A stretch of 15,176 nt of DNA, taken from the NCBI GenBank assembly GCA_008636095.1, contig VSJD01000016.1, positions 1 through 15,176 on the forward strand, read 5' to 3'. Of the stretch, positions 5,974 to 12,654 are shown in pieces (position 1 is the stretch's first letter; the number at the start of each line of letters is the position of its first letter). The notes under the pieces are model-generated. The model was not told the DNA's origin. It did no database searches and saw only the letters and a list, made by a program, of their open reading frames with translations. Both the position numbers and the translations under genes were made by a program. The stretch comes from Kiritimatiellota bacterium. GTDB lineage: Bacteria > Verrucomicrobiota > Kiritimatiellia > JAAZAB01.

Positions 5974-8172
5974 TTAGACTTTAAACTGGGCCGCTTCCTG
6001 CTGGAGGCCGCGGGCGGCTTCCTTCAATTGCTCCGTGGCCTCGTTAAACTGGCGAAGTGATTCGCGGGTTTGGTGCGCGCCTTCGCTTAACTGGATCATG
6101 GCCTCGCTGATTTGCCGTGCCCCTGATGATTGGGCCTGCATGCCTTCGTTGACCGATTCAAACCGCGGGGTCAGCACTTTAACCTGCTCGATAATCCGGC
6201 CCATCTGCACGCCAATTTCGCTGACCGCGTGAACCCCCTGCGTGACTTCGCCGGTGAACTTGTCCATTTCCATGACCCCGGCGGTTACGGAGGTCTGCAT
6301 TTCGCGAACGGTCTGATCAATTTCCAGGGAAGCTACGGCGGTCTGGTCCGCCAGGCGCCGGATTTCGCGCGCCACAACTGAGAATCCAAGCCCGTATTCG
6401 CCGGCCTTTTCCGCCTCAATGGCGGCGTTGAGCGACAGCAGGTTCGTCTGATCGGCCACCTTGGTGATCGTGGTCACCATGCTGTTGATGGCGTTGGCCT
6501 TTTCGTTGATCACCGCCAGGCGTGCGGAAATGGTGGCGGTCGCCTCGGCGAGCTGACGCATTGAGCCTTCCATGCCCGTCAGCCCGGCGCGGCCGGTATC
6601 GGCCAGACCTTCAGTTTCGGCGGACACGGTCTTGACATCCTGCATGGTCCGGACCAGTTCCTGCGAGGTGGCCGAGATTTCCTTAACGGCGGCCGTCACT
6701 TCTGTGGTGGATGCGCCGAATTCCGTCACGGAGGCTTCCTGCTGGTGGGAGGCGGCGGCAATTTCCGTGGCGGTGGACACCAATTGCACGCTCGACCGCT
6801 GAACCTGGCCGACCAGCGAAGCCAGGCGCTGGGTCATGGTGGAGACGGCGGCAAACAACTGGGAAGGTTCGTCCTTCGTTTTCCTCCGCATGGCCGGTTG
6901 CATGGCCGCGATGGCCTGGCCGGCTTCGGCCAGGTTGCCTTCGGCAATGACCTTGGCCACGGCAATAATTTTATTGATCGGTTTGGCGATGGCCGTGCCG
7001 ATCAACAGGGCCAGCCCGATGGCCAGCAGCATTACGATGACGCCGCCCAGGGGGCCGACCAGCAGGAGACGATCCACGGCGGCATCAAGTTGGGCCAGCA
7101 CGCCGTGGTAGTCATCTTCATACATGCCGGCGGCAATGACCCAGTCCCAAGCCGGAAAATACGTTACTGCGGCCACTTTCATGCGGGACACCGATTCGTC
7201 CTTGTTCTGCCAGGGATAGCGCTCATAGTCTATCGAACCATTGGTGGTTTCCAAACCCTTGGCAATGATCTCCTGGATGAAATAATTGCCGGCCGGGTCC
7301 TTGGAATCCCAGATATCCGCGCCATCGCTTTCACCGCCCTTGGAAATGATGTAGTGCCCGCGTTGTTCGCCCTTGCCGCCGAGAATATAGACATAACCGG
7401 TTTTGCCGACGACAATGGATAGAATGGCCTCGCGCAGTTCCTGGTTGACCTTGTCCAGGTTGAAGCCCACGTACAGCATGCCAACCACCCGCTTCTTGGC
7501 CGGGGAATCCCAGATCGGCTCGTAGGCGGCGGCATGCCACTGGTCCAGTACCCGGGCGCGACCGACGTAGGTCGCGCCCTTCAACACGGCGGCCAACACC
7601 GGCGTTTCCTCGCCCTGGGCGGTGTGGTGTGCAATGAACGTGCCGATGGCCCGCTTGCCGTCGGCCGTCGGCACCGTCGTGGCCACCCGCAACATGTCGC
7701 CTTCCTCATTCATGCGCTGAAAAATGGTGCAGTAACACTGCGCAAACCTGGTGACCACGTCCACAACCGGACTTGGCACCTTGAAATCGGTGTTCGGCAC
7801 CAGTCGCGTCTGGCCCAGCATCATCAAGGGCAAGGATACATTGGTCGCCTGCTGGGTGAATTGGTTGCGCGCGACCCAGGCAATCCGGTTGGTGTCGAAC
7901 GTAATCGTCCCCTGCGCCTCGAGTTCGGCCCACGCGGCTTCCACGTGCTCGCGCAAACGCTGTTCCGTGCGGCGGTTGACCATGTCGCACACCCGATGGA
8001 CTAATTTCGCGATCTGGCCGGTGTCTTTACTGGAGATCGCGTTCATGTCGTTAACAATATCTGTCATCAGGTCCTGCTTCTGGGTCAGGATAAGCAGTGA
8101 CATCACGAGCACCGGCAATGCGGCTGCCAGCACGGCGAGCCAGACGATTTTATGTTTCAACGTCAATTGCAT
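5974..8172 (-). CDS. Methyl-accepting chemotaxis protein with Cache_3-Cache_2 type sensor, Wsp/ACF-type
   Basis: A 732-residue receptor. TM1 is at about 9-30. A large periplasmic module covers about 35-360, with features of the Cache_3-Cache_2 fusion family (PTADGKRAIGTFIA; LKGATYVGRARVLDQWHAAAYEPI; VGMLYVGFNLDKVNQELREAI; VGKTGYVYILGGKG; YFPAWDWVIAAGMYEDDY). TM2 is at about 369-393 and the HAMP-like linker at 394-452, with an insert similar to the neighbouring MCP (AEAGQAIAAMQPAMRRKTKDE). The signalling domain covers 453-732, with the tip EKAGEYGLGFSVVAREIRR (about 588-606). Its signalling half is nearly the same as that of the adjacent MCP, so the two are paralogues with swapped sensors, likely feeding one kinase. 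ATG 8172 follows a strong GGAGGGG (8177-8183). It is probably the first gene of the chemosensory operon. Confidence 0.95.
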   Translation of the reverse strand: MQLTLKHKIVWLAVLAAALPVLVMSLLILTQKQDLMTDIVNDMNAISSKDTGQIAKLVHRVCDMVNRRTEQRLREHVEAAWAELEAQGTITFDTNRIAWVARNQFTQQATNVSLPLMMLGQTRLVPNTDFKVPSPVVDVVTRFAQCYCTIFQRMNEEGDMLRVATTVPTADGKRAIGTFIAHHTAQGEETPVLAAVLKGATYVGRARVLDQWHAAAYEPIWDSPAKKRVVGMLYVGFNLDKVNQELREAILSIVVGKTGYVYILGGKGEQRGHYIISKGGESDGADIWDSKDPAGNYFIQEIIAKGLETTNGSIDYERYPWQNKDESVSRMKVAAVTYFPAWDWVIAAGMYEDDYHGVLAQLDAAVDRLLLVGPLGGVIVMLLAIGLALLIGTAIAKPINKIIAVAKVIAEGNLAEAGQAIAAMQPAMRRKTKDEPSQLFAAVSTMTQRLASLVGQVQRSSVQLVSTATEIAAASHQQEASVTEFGASTTEVTAAVKEISATSQELVRTMQDVKTVSAETEGLADTGRAGLTGMEGSMRQLAEATATISARLAVINEKANAINSMVTTITKVADQTNLLSLNAAIEAEKAGEYGLGFSVVAREIRRLADQTAVASLEIDQTVREMQTSVTAGVMEMDKFTGEVTQGVHAVSEIGVQMGRIIEQVKVLTPRFESVNEGMQAQSSGARQISEAMIQLSEGAHQTRESLRQFNEATEQLKEAARGLQQEAAQFKV

Positions 8173-8176
8173 AACA

Positions 8177-8183
8177 CCCCTCC
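8177..8183 (-). promoter_or_regulatory. Strong Shine-Dalgarno of the first MCP gene
   Basis: The minus strand reads GGAGGGG four bases before ATG 8172. It is one of the few strong ribosome binding sites among the operon's genes and supports this start codon. Confidence 0.7.
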
Positions 8184-8266
8184 AGATGAATGGACCAAGG
8201 ATCGTTTGGATTTATGGATGATACGAGCTTTGCGCGCGCGCGGCAAGGTATTTTCGCGGGCCTGAC

Positions 8267-8548
8267 TCATCGAGTGTGTGGGGAGACGGATGGCGGAGGG
8301 CGTTTGCTCCGCAATTCCTGCAAGCGGAACCGATGCTGGCGGGGACTGAAGCCGCAACACCTTTTGAAGTTTTTACTGAACAAAAACTCATCCTCATACC
8401 CGCATTGACCGGCAATGCTTTTCACCTGATCTCCGGTTGTGATCAGCAATTCCTGGGCATGGCGGATACGCGCATTGCGCACGAAATCTATGGGGGTTAG
8501 GCCGGTAATCTGTTTGAACAGACACCTGAATCCGTGACGGGATTTTAT
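8267..8548 (-). pseudogene. Remnant of an AraC-family DNA-binding domain
   Basis: The open frame carries the C-terminal half of an AraC/XylS helix-turn-helix domain: FRCLFKQITGLTPIDFVRN, then RIRHAQELLITTGDQVKSIA, then CGYEDEFLFSKNFKRCCGFSP and PRQHRFR. The second HTH and its typical GF(x)SP motif are well preserved. Most of the first HTH and any upstream regulatory or sensor domain are missing: an in-frame TAA lies at 8549-8551 and no upstream continuation is recognisable. A start at GTG 8482 would leave only 71 residues. It most likely derives from a longer regulator (AraC type or a hybrid two-component protein) that was truncated. The intact 3' end suggests the loss was recent or that the fragment is inert. 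Confidence 0.75.
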
Positions 8549-8831
8549 TTAAAGAGCCTTAAACCAAAGTTTATAACTACTTACACAATCAGCACCGTAT
8601 CACTCAACTGGGATGCGTTTGATTGCATGATAAGAGTCGCCCTGCGGGTGAGGTCATTGTACCGCATCAGCTTTGTTGGCAAGGGGTTTGGAGTAGTCAC
8701 TACACCGGCACCCTTGCCGCCGCGCAGTTGCGGCACACTGACCTCATCACGGATCCAGGAGACAGTGAAATTGTGCGACGGACCGAGCTTGGACAATGTG
8801 CCCGACTGATGGGCAACGGCTTAGTTCGGCA
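8549..8831. other. Gene-free spacer with nested palindrome
   Basis: Between the AraC remnant and the amidohydrolase. The minus-strand frame 8581 to about 8820 is open (about 80 codons, includes VTTPNPLPTKLMRYND) but has no ATG near its start, no family resemblance, and overlaps a palindrome, so I do not call it a gene. The palindrome at 8678-8718 has 8-bp perfect outer arms (GGCAAGGG/CCCTTGCC) around a perfect GTAGT-C-ACTAC centre (8693-8703). Confidence 0.5.
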
Positions 8832-10022
8832 TCATCCCGTTTTCCCGGTCTCGTTCGGGTCAAAACCCCCAGTCATCTGGATGATACCGTCCTTTATTAC
8901 CAGGAAGATCGAATCCTTTGACGTGAGAATCGCAATGTCTTGAATAGGGTCGCCATTCACGACGAGAAGATCTGCCGTTTTCCCCGCTTCAAGGGTGCCG
9001 GTCCTGCTGAGAATACCAAGGACATCCGCTGTGCTGCGTGTGGACGCCACCAGCGCATCCATTGGCGAAAGACCACAGTCAACGAAGAGGCACAGCTCGT
9101 TCATGATTGAACCGGGTCCGCCATCCGTACCGGTGACAATTTTGATTCCCATAGTATGTGCTTTCGCAACACCGGCACAGTGAATGGGATGGGCCGCTTT
9201 CATCCTCTCCGTCATGTACGCAGGCCAGCGCTTGCCTTCCCTTGCCTTTTCACTGGTAATGTAAAGTGTCGGCATGTACCAGAGTCCCTTGGCCGCCATC
9301 CCCTCCAATGCGGCCTCGTCAATTAGAGCACCATGGAGAATGACGTCACATCCGGCTTCAATGGCATTCGCGAGGCCCGGTTGCGCGTGGGCGTGAACAT
9401 GAACGCGTTTATCCCTCGAATGCGCCTGGGCAACAAGCACGCGAAGTTCCTCCAGTGTGTAGTCCTCGTGGGTGAGCTTCTCGTGTTCCCACTGGAAGCC
9501 TCCGGATGCAGCTGTTTTAATGAAATCGGTTCCCGCCGCGATCATCTCGCGCACGGCCTTCCGTATCTCCCATGGACCATCGGCACTACGGCCGCGTACA
9601 TGCCCACAGGTCGCGGTGACAACCGCCCCGATCAGTAGATCAGAACATCCGCGCACTTGGCCGCTCCGGATCACGTCCCGCAAGATCATGCTTTCCGGCG
9701 ATCCCGCGGCATGTGCCACGGTCCCTGTGCCCCACCGCAGACACTCCTGCAACTTCCCGACAGCCTGTAGATTGGTCCTAACGTGCCCCATATGGTCCAG
9801 GCGACCAGGTTCCACACCCACGTGCATGTGCCCGTCAATTAAGGCCGGAAGCACGGTCTTCCCCTGAATATCGATCACCTGGCATCCTTTTGGCACGGTG
9901 ACGGCAGTAGTCGAGCCGACGCGCTCCAGGAGGCCATCGCCAATAACTACCGTGCCTGAATTGACCGGAGGGTGCCCTGTGCCATCAATAATTCGACCGT
10001 TAATTAACGCGATCTTCGTCAT
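8832..10022 (-). CDS. Metal-dependent amidohydrolase (imidazolonepropionase/Xaa-Pro dipeptidase-like)
   Basis: A 396-residue cytosolic TIM-barrel hydrolase of the amidohydrolase superfamily. The N-terminal beta-sandwich part is MTKIALINGRIIDGTG. Metal ligands are visible: H65 and H67 in LIDGHMHVGV; a probable carboxylated lysine K169 in FIKTAASGG; H208-H212 in RVHVHAHAQPG; H230 in DVILHGALID; and the catalytic/metal D300 in VTGTDGGPG. The C-terminal sandwich has LEAGKTADLLVVNGDPIQDI. This motif set is that of the subgroup containing Xaa-Pro dipeptidases and related aryl-dialkylphosphatase-like enzymes. The true substrate cannot be read from sequence. The length is usual for the family. ATG 10022 has only a weak GTGAG upstream. 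It is divergent from the M55 peptidase genes across about 490 bp, which makes a peptide-salvage role plausible but unproven. Confidence 0.92.
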   Translation of the reverse strand: MTKIALINGRIIDGTGHPPVNSGTVVIGDGLLERVGSTTAVTVPKGCQVIDIQGKTVLPALIDGHMHVGVEPGRLDHMGHVRTNLQAVGKLQECLRWGTGTVAHAAGSPESMILRDVIRSGQVRGCSDLLIGAVVTATCGHVRGRSADGPWEIRKAVREMIAAGTDFIKTAASGGFQWEHEKLTHEDYTLEELRVLVAQAHSRDKRVHVHAHAQPGLANAIEAGCDVILHGALIDEAALEGMAAKGLWYMPTLYITSEKAREGKRWPAYMTERMKAAHPIHCAGVAKAHTMGIKIVTGTDGGPGSIMNELCLFVDCGLSPMDALVASTRSTADVLGILSRTGTLEAGKTADLLVVNGDPIQDIAILTSKDSIFLVIKDGIIQMTGGFDPNETGKTG

Positions 10023-10511
10023 GTTGGCTCACTTGCTCCCGGTAATAGCCGAAAACGAATAGCATTTTATCCGGTGTGCCGCGAGTATATAACGGTGACC
10101 GAAGCGGGACAAGCGCAAATCGAGCGGTATTGGGCGGTATAATGAATAATCCGCCATAGGCAGGCAGGAACGTTGTTTACGTCGTCGTCCCGAGCGTTCC
10201 GAGGCGCTCCCGGTTCCGCCGACGTGACCCGCTGACCAGGCTCCGCCGGAGCGCTACGCCGGGCCAAGGCCGCGGAGCGGCCGGCTATTTTGGCCATGGG
10301 ATTTGAATGGGTGGGATGGAGCGGACGCGCTCTTGATATGGTGGGCCGAAGTCGTAGACCATTGCCAACAGTGCTTGGTGATTGAGGTTGCGGGTAGCCT
10401 GCAGGATCCGTTCAACATGAAATATTTATGTGTTTTTAGATTGTCTATTATTCATTAAATCTGATAGTTTTATCCACAAATTCTGCGGATTGCGGAAGAC
10501 CCGAAAAAAAG
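10023..10511. other. Divergent intergenic region with repeat-like debris
   Basis: It separates the minus-strand amidohydrolase from the plus-strand M55 genes and should hold promoters for both. I see no convincing -35/-10 pair; a TATAAT at about 10136-10141 has no correctly spaced -35. G+C-rich inverted stretches occur around 10240-10300. The 3' half holds copy A of a degenerate repeat (10326-10422), and on the minus strand an open tail that ends at TAG 10285-10287. Confidence 0.5.
10326..10422. repeat. Degenerate repeat, copy A, upstream of the M55 pair
   Basis: Two conserved blocks match copy B (12264-12331): 10326-10351 (about 25 of 27 positions, one gap) and 10401-10422 (GCAGGATCCG then TTCAACATGAAA, one gap). 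The blocks lie 49 bp apart here but only 20 bp apart in copy B. On the minus strand, copy A lies in an open tail (10285-10425: FHVERILQATRNLN...FGPPYQERVRS) that looks protein-like but has no start codon. It may be the decayed 3' end of a gene carried with the repeat. Confidence 0.7.
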
Positions 10512-10520
10512 GTGGCGCGG

Positions 10521-11294
10521 TTGAAATTATACATTGTGTGTGATGTTTCGCGGATCAGCGGGATCCTCGGCGGGGGAAATGGCCTGCCGCCGTGGTTCTG
10601 GTTCCCGGATTTGGAAAAGGACGATTTGCGTATCGAAATGACCGGCAAAATCAATGGCGCGGCCAGAGTTGCACGGCAGATCGGGGCAACGGAAATCCTG
10701 GTTCACGAAGCCTGCCCGGTGGACATGGTTTCCCTGGATGAAGAAGTAAAACTCATCCGGGGTGGAAGCCGGCTCTATCTCGACAAATCGTTTGCGGGTA
10801 TCGCCTTCATCGGACAGGGTCTCGCGAAACATGTTGCTTCCTCAAATGGAATCGAAAATAACATCAGGAAAATAGAATTTAACGGCCATGAAGTTGATGA
10901 AATGACCATCTGTTCTCTTTATGCCGGATCAATCGGCGTCCCTACCATATGTGCCAGCGGCGACAGTGGTTGTTTTAAAATATTGAAAAGATTCATGCCA
11001 GGTTTAATTACTCACAAAAATTCCTGGCAGGCGATGACAAGTGGATTGGAAAAGATCGGTAAGGCCAGGCCAATTGCCCTGCGCGGCAGGATCGAGATCA
11101 CATTTCATTTCGGCTCCGAAACATTGGCAACCATGCACACGCGGCTTTCGAATGTTGTCAAAACAGGCAAGACAACCACGCGCGTCCGCGCCACAAACAT
11201 GCCGGAAGCGTTTGACGCCTATTGTTCCTGCGGACTTGTCGCCTCGGTTGACTGGCTGAATAGTCCGAATGTTCATAAATCGTGCAAAAATTAA
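10521..11294 (+). CDS. M55/DppA-family protein lacking most active-site residues
   Basis: About 257 residues, homologous over its whole length to D-aminopeptidase DppA and to the next gene. Known DppA metal and catalytic positions are mostly lost here. The D-x-E pair of VDMEG reads CDVSR (Asp kept, Glu lost), the SH Zn ligand reads EAC, the GYHARA His is gone (GQGLAKH), and the catalytic SH of the next strand is replaced (SSN). Only the D and a late Glu (VDEMT) remain. The fold-defining segments stay (AARVARQIGATEILVHE; YAGSIGVPTICASGD). I chose TTG 10521 because MKLYIVCD then aligns with MKLFVEVD of the neighbour and AAGGTGG lies 5 bases upstream. GTG 10512 is the alternative and has no Shine-Dalgarno. 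Likely a non-catalytic or repurposed subunit. Confidence 0.82.
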   Translation: MKLYIVCDVSRISGILGGGNGLPPWFWFPDLEKDDLRIEMTGKINGAARVARQIGATEILVHEACPVDMVSLDEEVKLIRGGSRLYLDKSFAGIAFIGQGLAKHVASSNGIENNIRKIEFNGHEVDEMTICSLYAGSIGVPTICASGDSGCFKILKRFMPGLITHKNSWQAMTSGLEKIGKARPIALRGRIEITFHFGSETLATMHTRLSNVVKTGKTTTRVRATNMPEAFDAYCSCGLVASVDWLNSPNVHKSCKN

Positions 11295-11296
11295 GC

Positions 11297-11332
11297 ATTG
11301 GTTTTAATCCGCCGGCGGCGGATAAAACCAAT
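11297..11332. repeat. Strong hairpin between the two M55 genes
   Basis: ATTGGTTTTAATCCGCC and its near-exact complement form about 16 paired bases with one bulge around a GGC loop, starting three bases after the first gene's stop codon. The following bases (ATTCTTTCC) are only mildly T-rich. It could act as a transcription terminator, or as a processing or attenuation hairpin that lets the two genes be expressed at different levels. Its ATCCGCC core recurs at 3154-3170, so a dispersed repeat is also possible. Confidence 0.65.
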
Positions 11333-11392
11333 ATTCTTTCCAGTGGCCTCTGTGAACTATAGCGAGTTCTACAAGCGAGTGGGAAATTTGAA

Positions 11393-12187
11393 ATGAAACT
11401 GTTTGTTGAAGTAGATTTGGAGGGCGTCAGCGGTGCCGTTTACGGAGGCTACGGCCTTCCAAAATCAAAGGAAGGCGGGCGTTCGGAACTTCTGATGACG
11501 CTCGAATTAAACGCCCTGGTTGAAGGGGCGCGCGCCGCCGGAATCAGTAAGTTGCAAGTGTGCGAATCACACCCGTTTAACAAAAACTGTCTCATCGGCG
11601 GAATAGATGTTGTCCATGAGATAGAAAAAATACAAGATTGCGATCTGCTTGCCTTTGTCGGCCGGCACGCCCGGGCCGGATTGGAAAAAAGCGTCCTGAG
11701 CCATACCGGCTCAGGCCGGAGCGTCATTGATTTCAGGGTAAACGGGAAATCATTCGGTGAACTTGGCATTGTAGCGGCTTACGCCGGACACTTCGGCGTG
11801 CCGGCCATCTTTGTTTCCGGGGATCGTGCCGCCACTGAAGAAGCGGAAGATTTTATTCCCAATGTCACCACGGTTGCCGTCAGCGAGGGCTTGGGTAACC
11901 ATTCCGCTATCTGCCTGGCGCCGCAAAAAGCGCATAAATTGATAAAAGCCGGCATCATCCGCGCCATCCAGAACCGAAGGAAAGTAAAGCCCCTGGTTGT
12001 CAAAAAACCCGTCACGATTGAATATGAACTTAAATACCCCGCCCAAGCCGACCGTTTTGCGCTTGTCCCCGGCGTAACAAAGAAGAACGATCGAACGGTT
12101 ACTTATACCTGCAAGAATTTTTTAGAAGCCTATCGAACCTATCTGGCCACCAGCCTCGCGCTGATCTGGTGGGACGCGAAGGGATAG
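11393..12187 (+). CDS. M55-family D-aminopeptidase (DppA-like), catalytic residues intact
   Basis: A 264-residue zinc peptidase. Family knowledge: DppA is a decameric, Zn-dependent enzyme that releases D-amino acids from short D-peptides. Conserved positions are all visible: D8 and E10 in EVDLEGVSG, H60 in VCESHPF, H92 in GRHARAG, H104 in LSHTGSG, and E123 in FGELG. Other conserved blocks are YAGHFGVPAIFVSGDRAATEEAEDFIPNV split as usual over 130-157, and ALVPG near 223. The length fits the family. ATG 11393 has only a weak upstream GTGGGAAA. It lies 98 bp after a degenerate paralogue on the same strand, so the two probably form one unit and may assemble together. No dipeptide transporter genes are present nearby. 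The natural substrate (D-Ala dipeptides or other amides) is inferred only. Confidence 0.93.
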   Translation: MKLFVEVDLEGVSGAVYGGYGLPKSKEGGRSELLMTLELNALVEGARAAGISKLQVCESHPFNKNCLIGGIDVVHEIEKIQDCDLLAFVGRHARAGLEKSVLSHTGSGRSVIDFRVNGKSFGELGIVAAYAGHFGVPAIFVSGDRAATEEAEDFIPNVTTVAVSEGLGNHSAICLAPQKAHKLIKAGIIRAIQNRRKVKPLVVKKPVTIEYELKYPAQADRFALVPGVTKKNDRTVTYTCKNFLEAYRTYLATSLALIWWDAKG

Positions 12188-12263
12188 TAATAAAAAAGAC
12201 AGCCGCCGTCACGTGCTACTCTGTAAAATTCCCCTGCTCGACGCCGACCAGCGTGCGGTTGGG

Positions 12264-12331
12264 CGCGCTCTCGATATGGTGGGGCCGAAGGTAACCGACC
12301 TCGCCGACCCGCAGGATCCGTCAACATGAAA
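12264..12331. repeat. Degenerate repeat, copy B, downstream of the M55 pair
   Basis: Direct repeat partner of 10326-10422, in the same orientation. The blocks are 12264-12290 and 12311-12331. On the minus strand it reads an open tail (12216 upward, LRPHHIESAPNRTLVGVEQ) that is in a different frame from copy A, so at most one of the two still reflects a former protein. Confidence 0.7.
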
Positions 12332-12453
12332 AATGACTTGTGCGGGATCGTCTGAAGCGGGTAGCATCCGGCAATCTCCGTGTGGTGGCATGCTCCGTGC
12401 GAATGTCGCGGGCCGCATAAGGGAATTGTTGATTACCCTTCTTTGCCAGAAAG

Positions 12454-12473
12454 CCCTGTGGCTTGCCACAGGG
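12454..12473. repeat. GC-rich hairpin with CTTG loop
   Basis: CCCTGTGG (12454-12461) and CCACAGGG (12466-12473) are perfect arms with a CTTG loop. It has the same architecture as 12514-12533, with different arm sequence. Confidence 0.8.
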
Positions 12474-12513
12474 ATGAATGGCGTTCTTGGCTTCGCAGGG
12501 TTCCGCAAAGATG

Positions 12514-12533
12514 CCCCGCGGCTTGCCGCGGGG
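12514..12533. repeat. GC-rich hairpin with CTTG loop
   Basis: CCCCGCGG (12514-12521) and CCGCGGGG (12526-12533) are perfect arms with a CTTG loop, 40 bp after a hairpin of the same design. Confidence 0.8.
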
Positions 12534-12654
12534 TGCTTCACGGATTACTGATCCCACCACTGGCGGGGAAAGTTGCGGACCCCACTTTGAGCGGGGTAAA
12601 CTTGCTTGCCGCGCGTTGCGCGGGATTGCAAATAGCGGTGAAAAGAAAATCACA

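Larger units (their letters stand above)
12188..12654. other. Repeat-filled gap between the M55 pair and hypF
   Basis: No credible gene. It contains copy B of the degenerate repeat (12264-12331) and a run of GC-rich hairpins: 12454-12473 and 12514-12533 (8-bp perfect arms, CTTG loops), 12579-12597 (ACCCC/GGGGT) and 12609-12623 (CCGCGC/GCGCGG, GTT loop). A minus-strand open frame across these hairpins is explained by the repeats. No clear promoter for hypF is visible. Confidence 0.6.

Noticed and set aside
8581..8820. Possible gene remnant on the minus strand (VTTPNPLPTKLMRYND frame)
   Set aside because: It has no good start codon and no family match, and half of it is the palindrome at 8678-8718; it is kept only as a note in the spacer entry.
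10130..10145. TATAAT as promoter -10 box upstream of the M55 genes
   Set aside because: The only TTG-like hexamer is about 4 bp away, so the spacing is wrong, and the first M55 gene starts almost 400 bp further on.
10067..10297. Minus-strand 76-codon open frame rich in Ala and Arg
   Set aside because: It has no recognisable domain and lies in repeat-like intergenic DNA, with composition expected from G+C-rich noncoding sequence.
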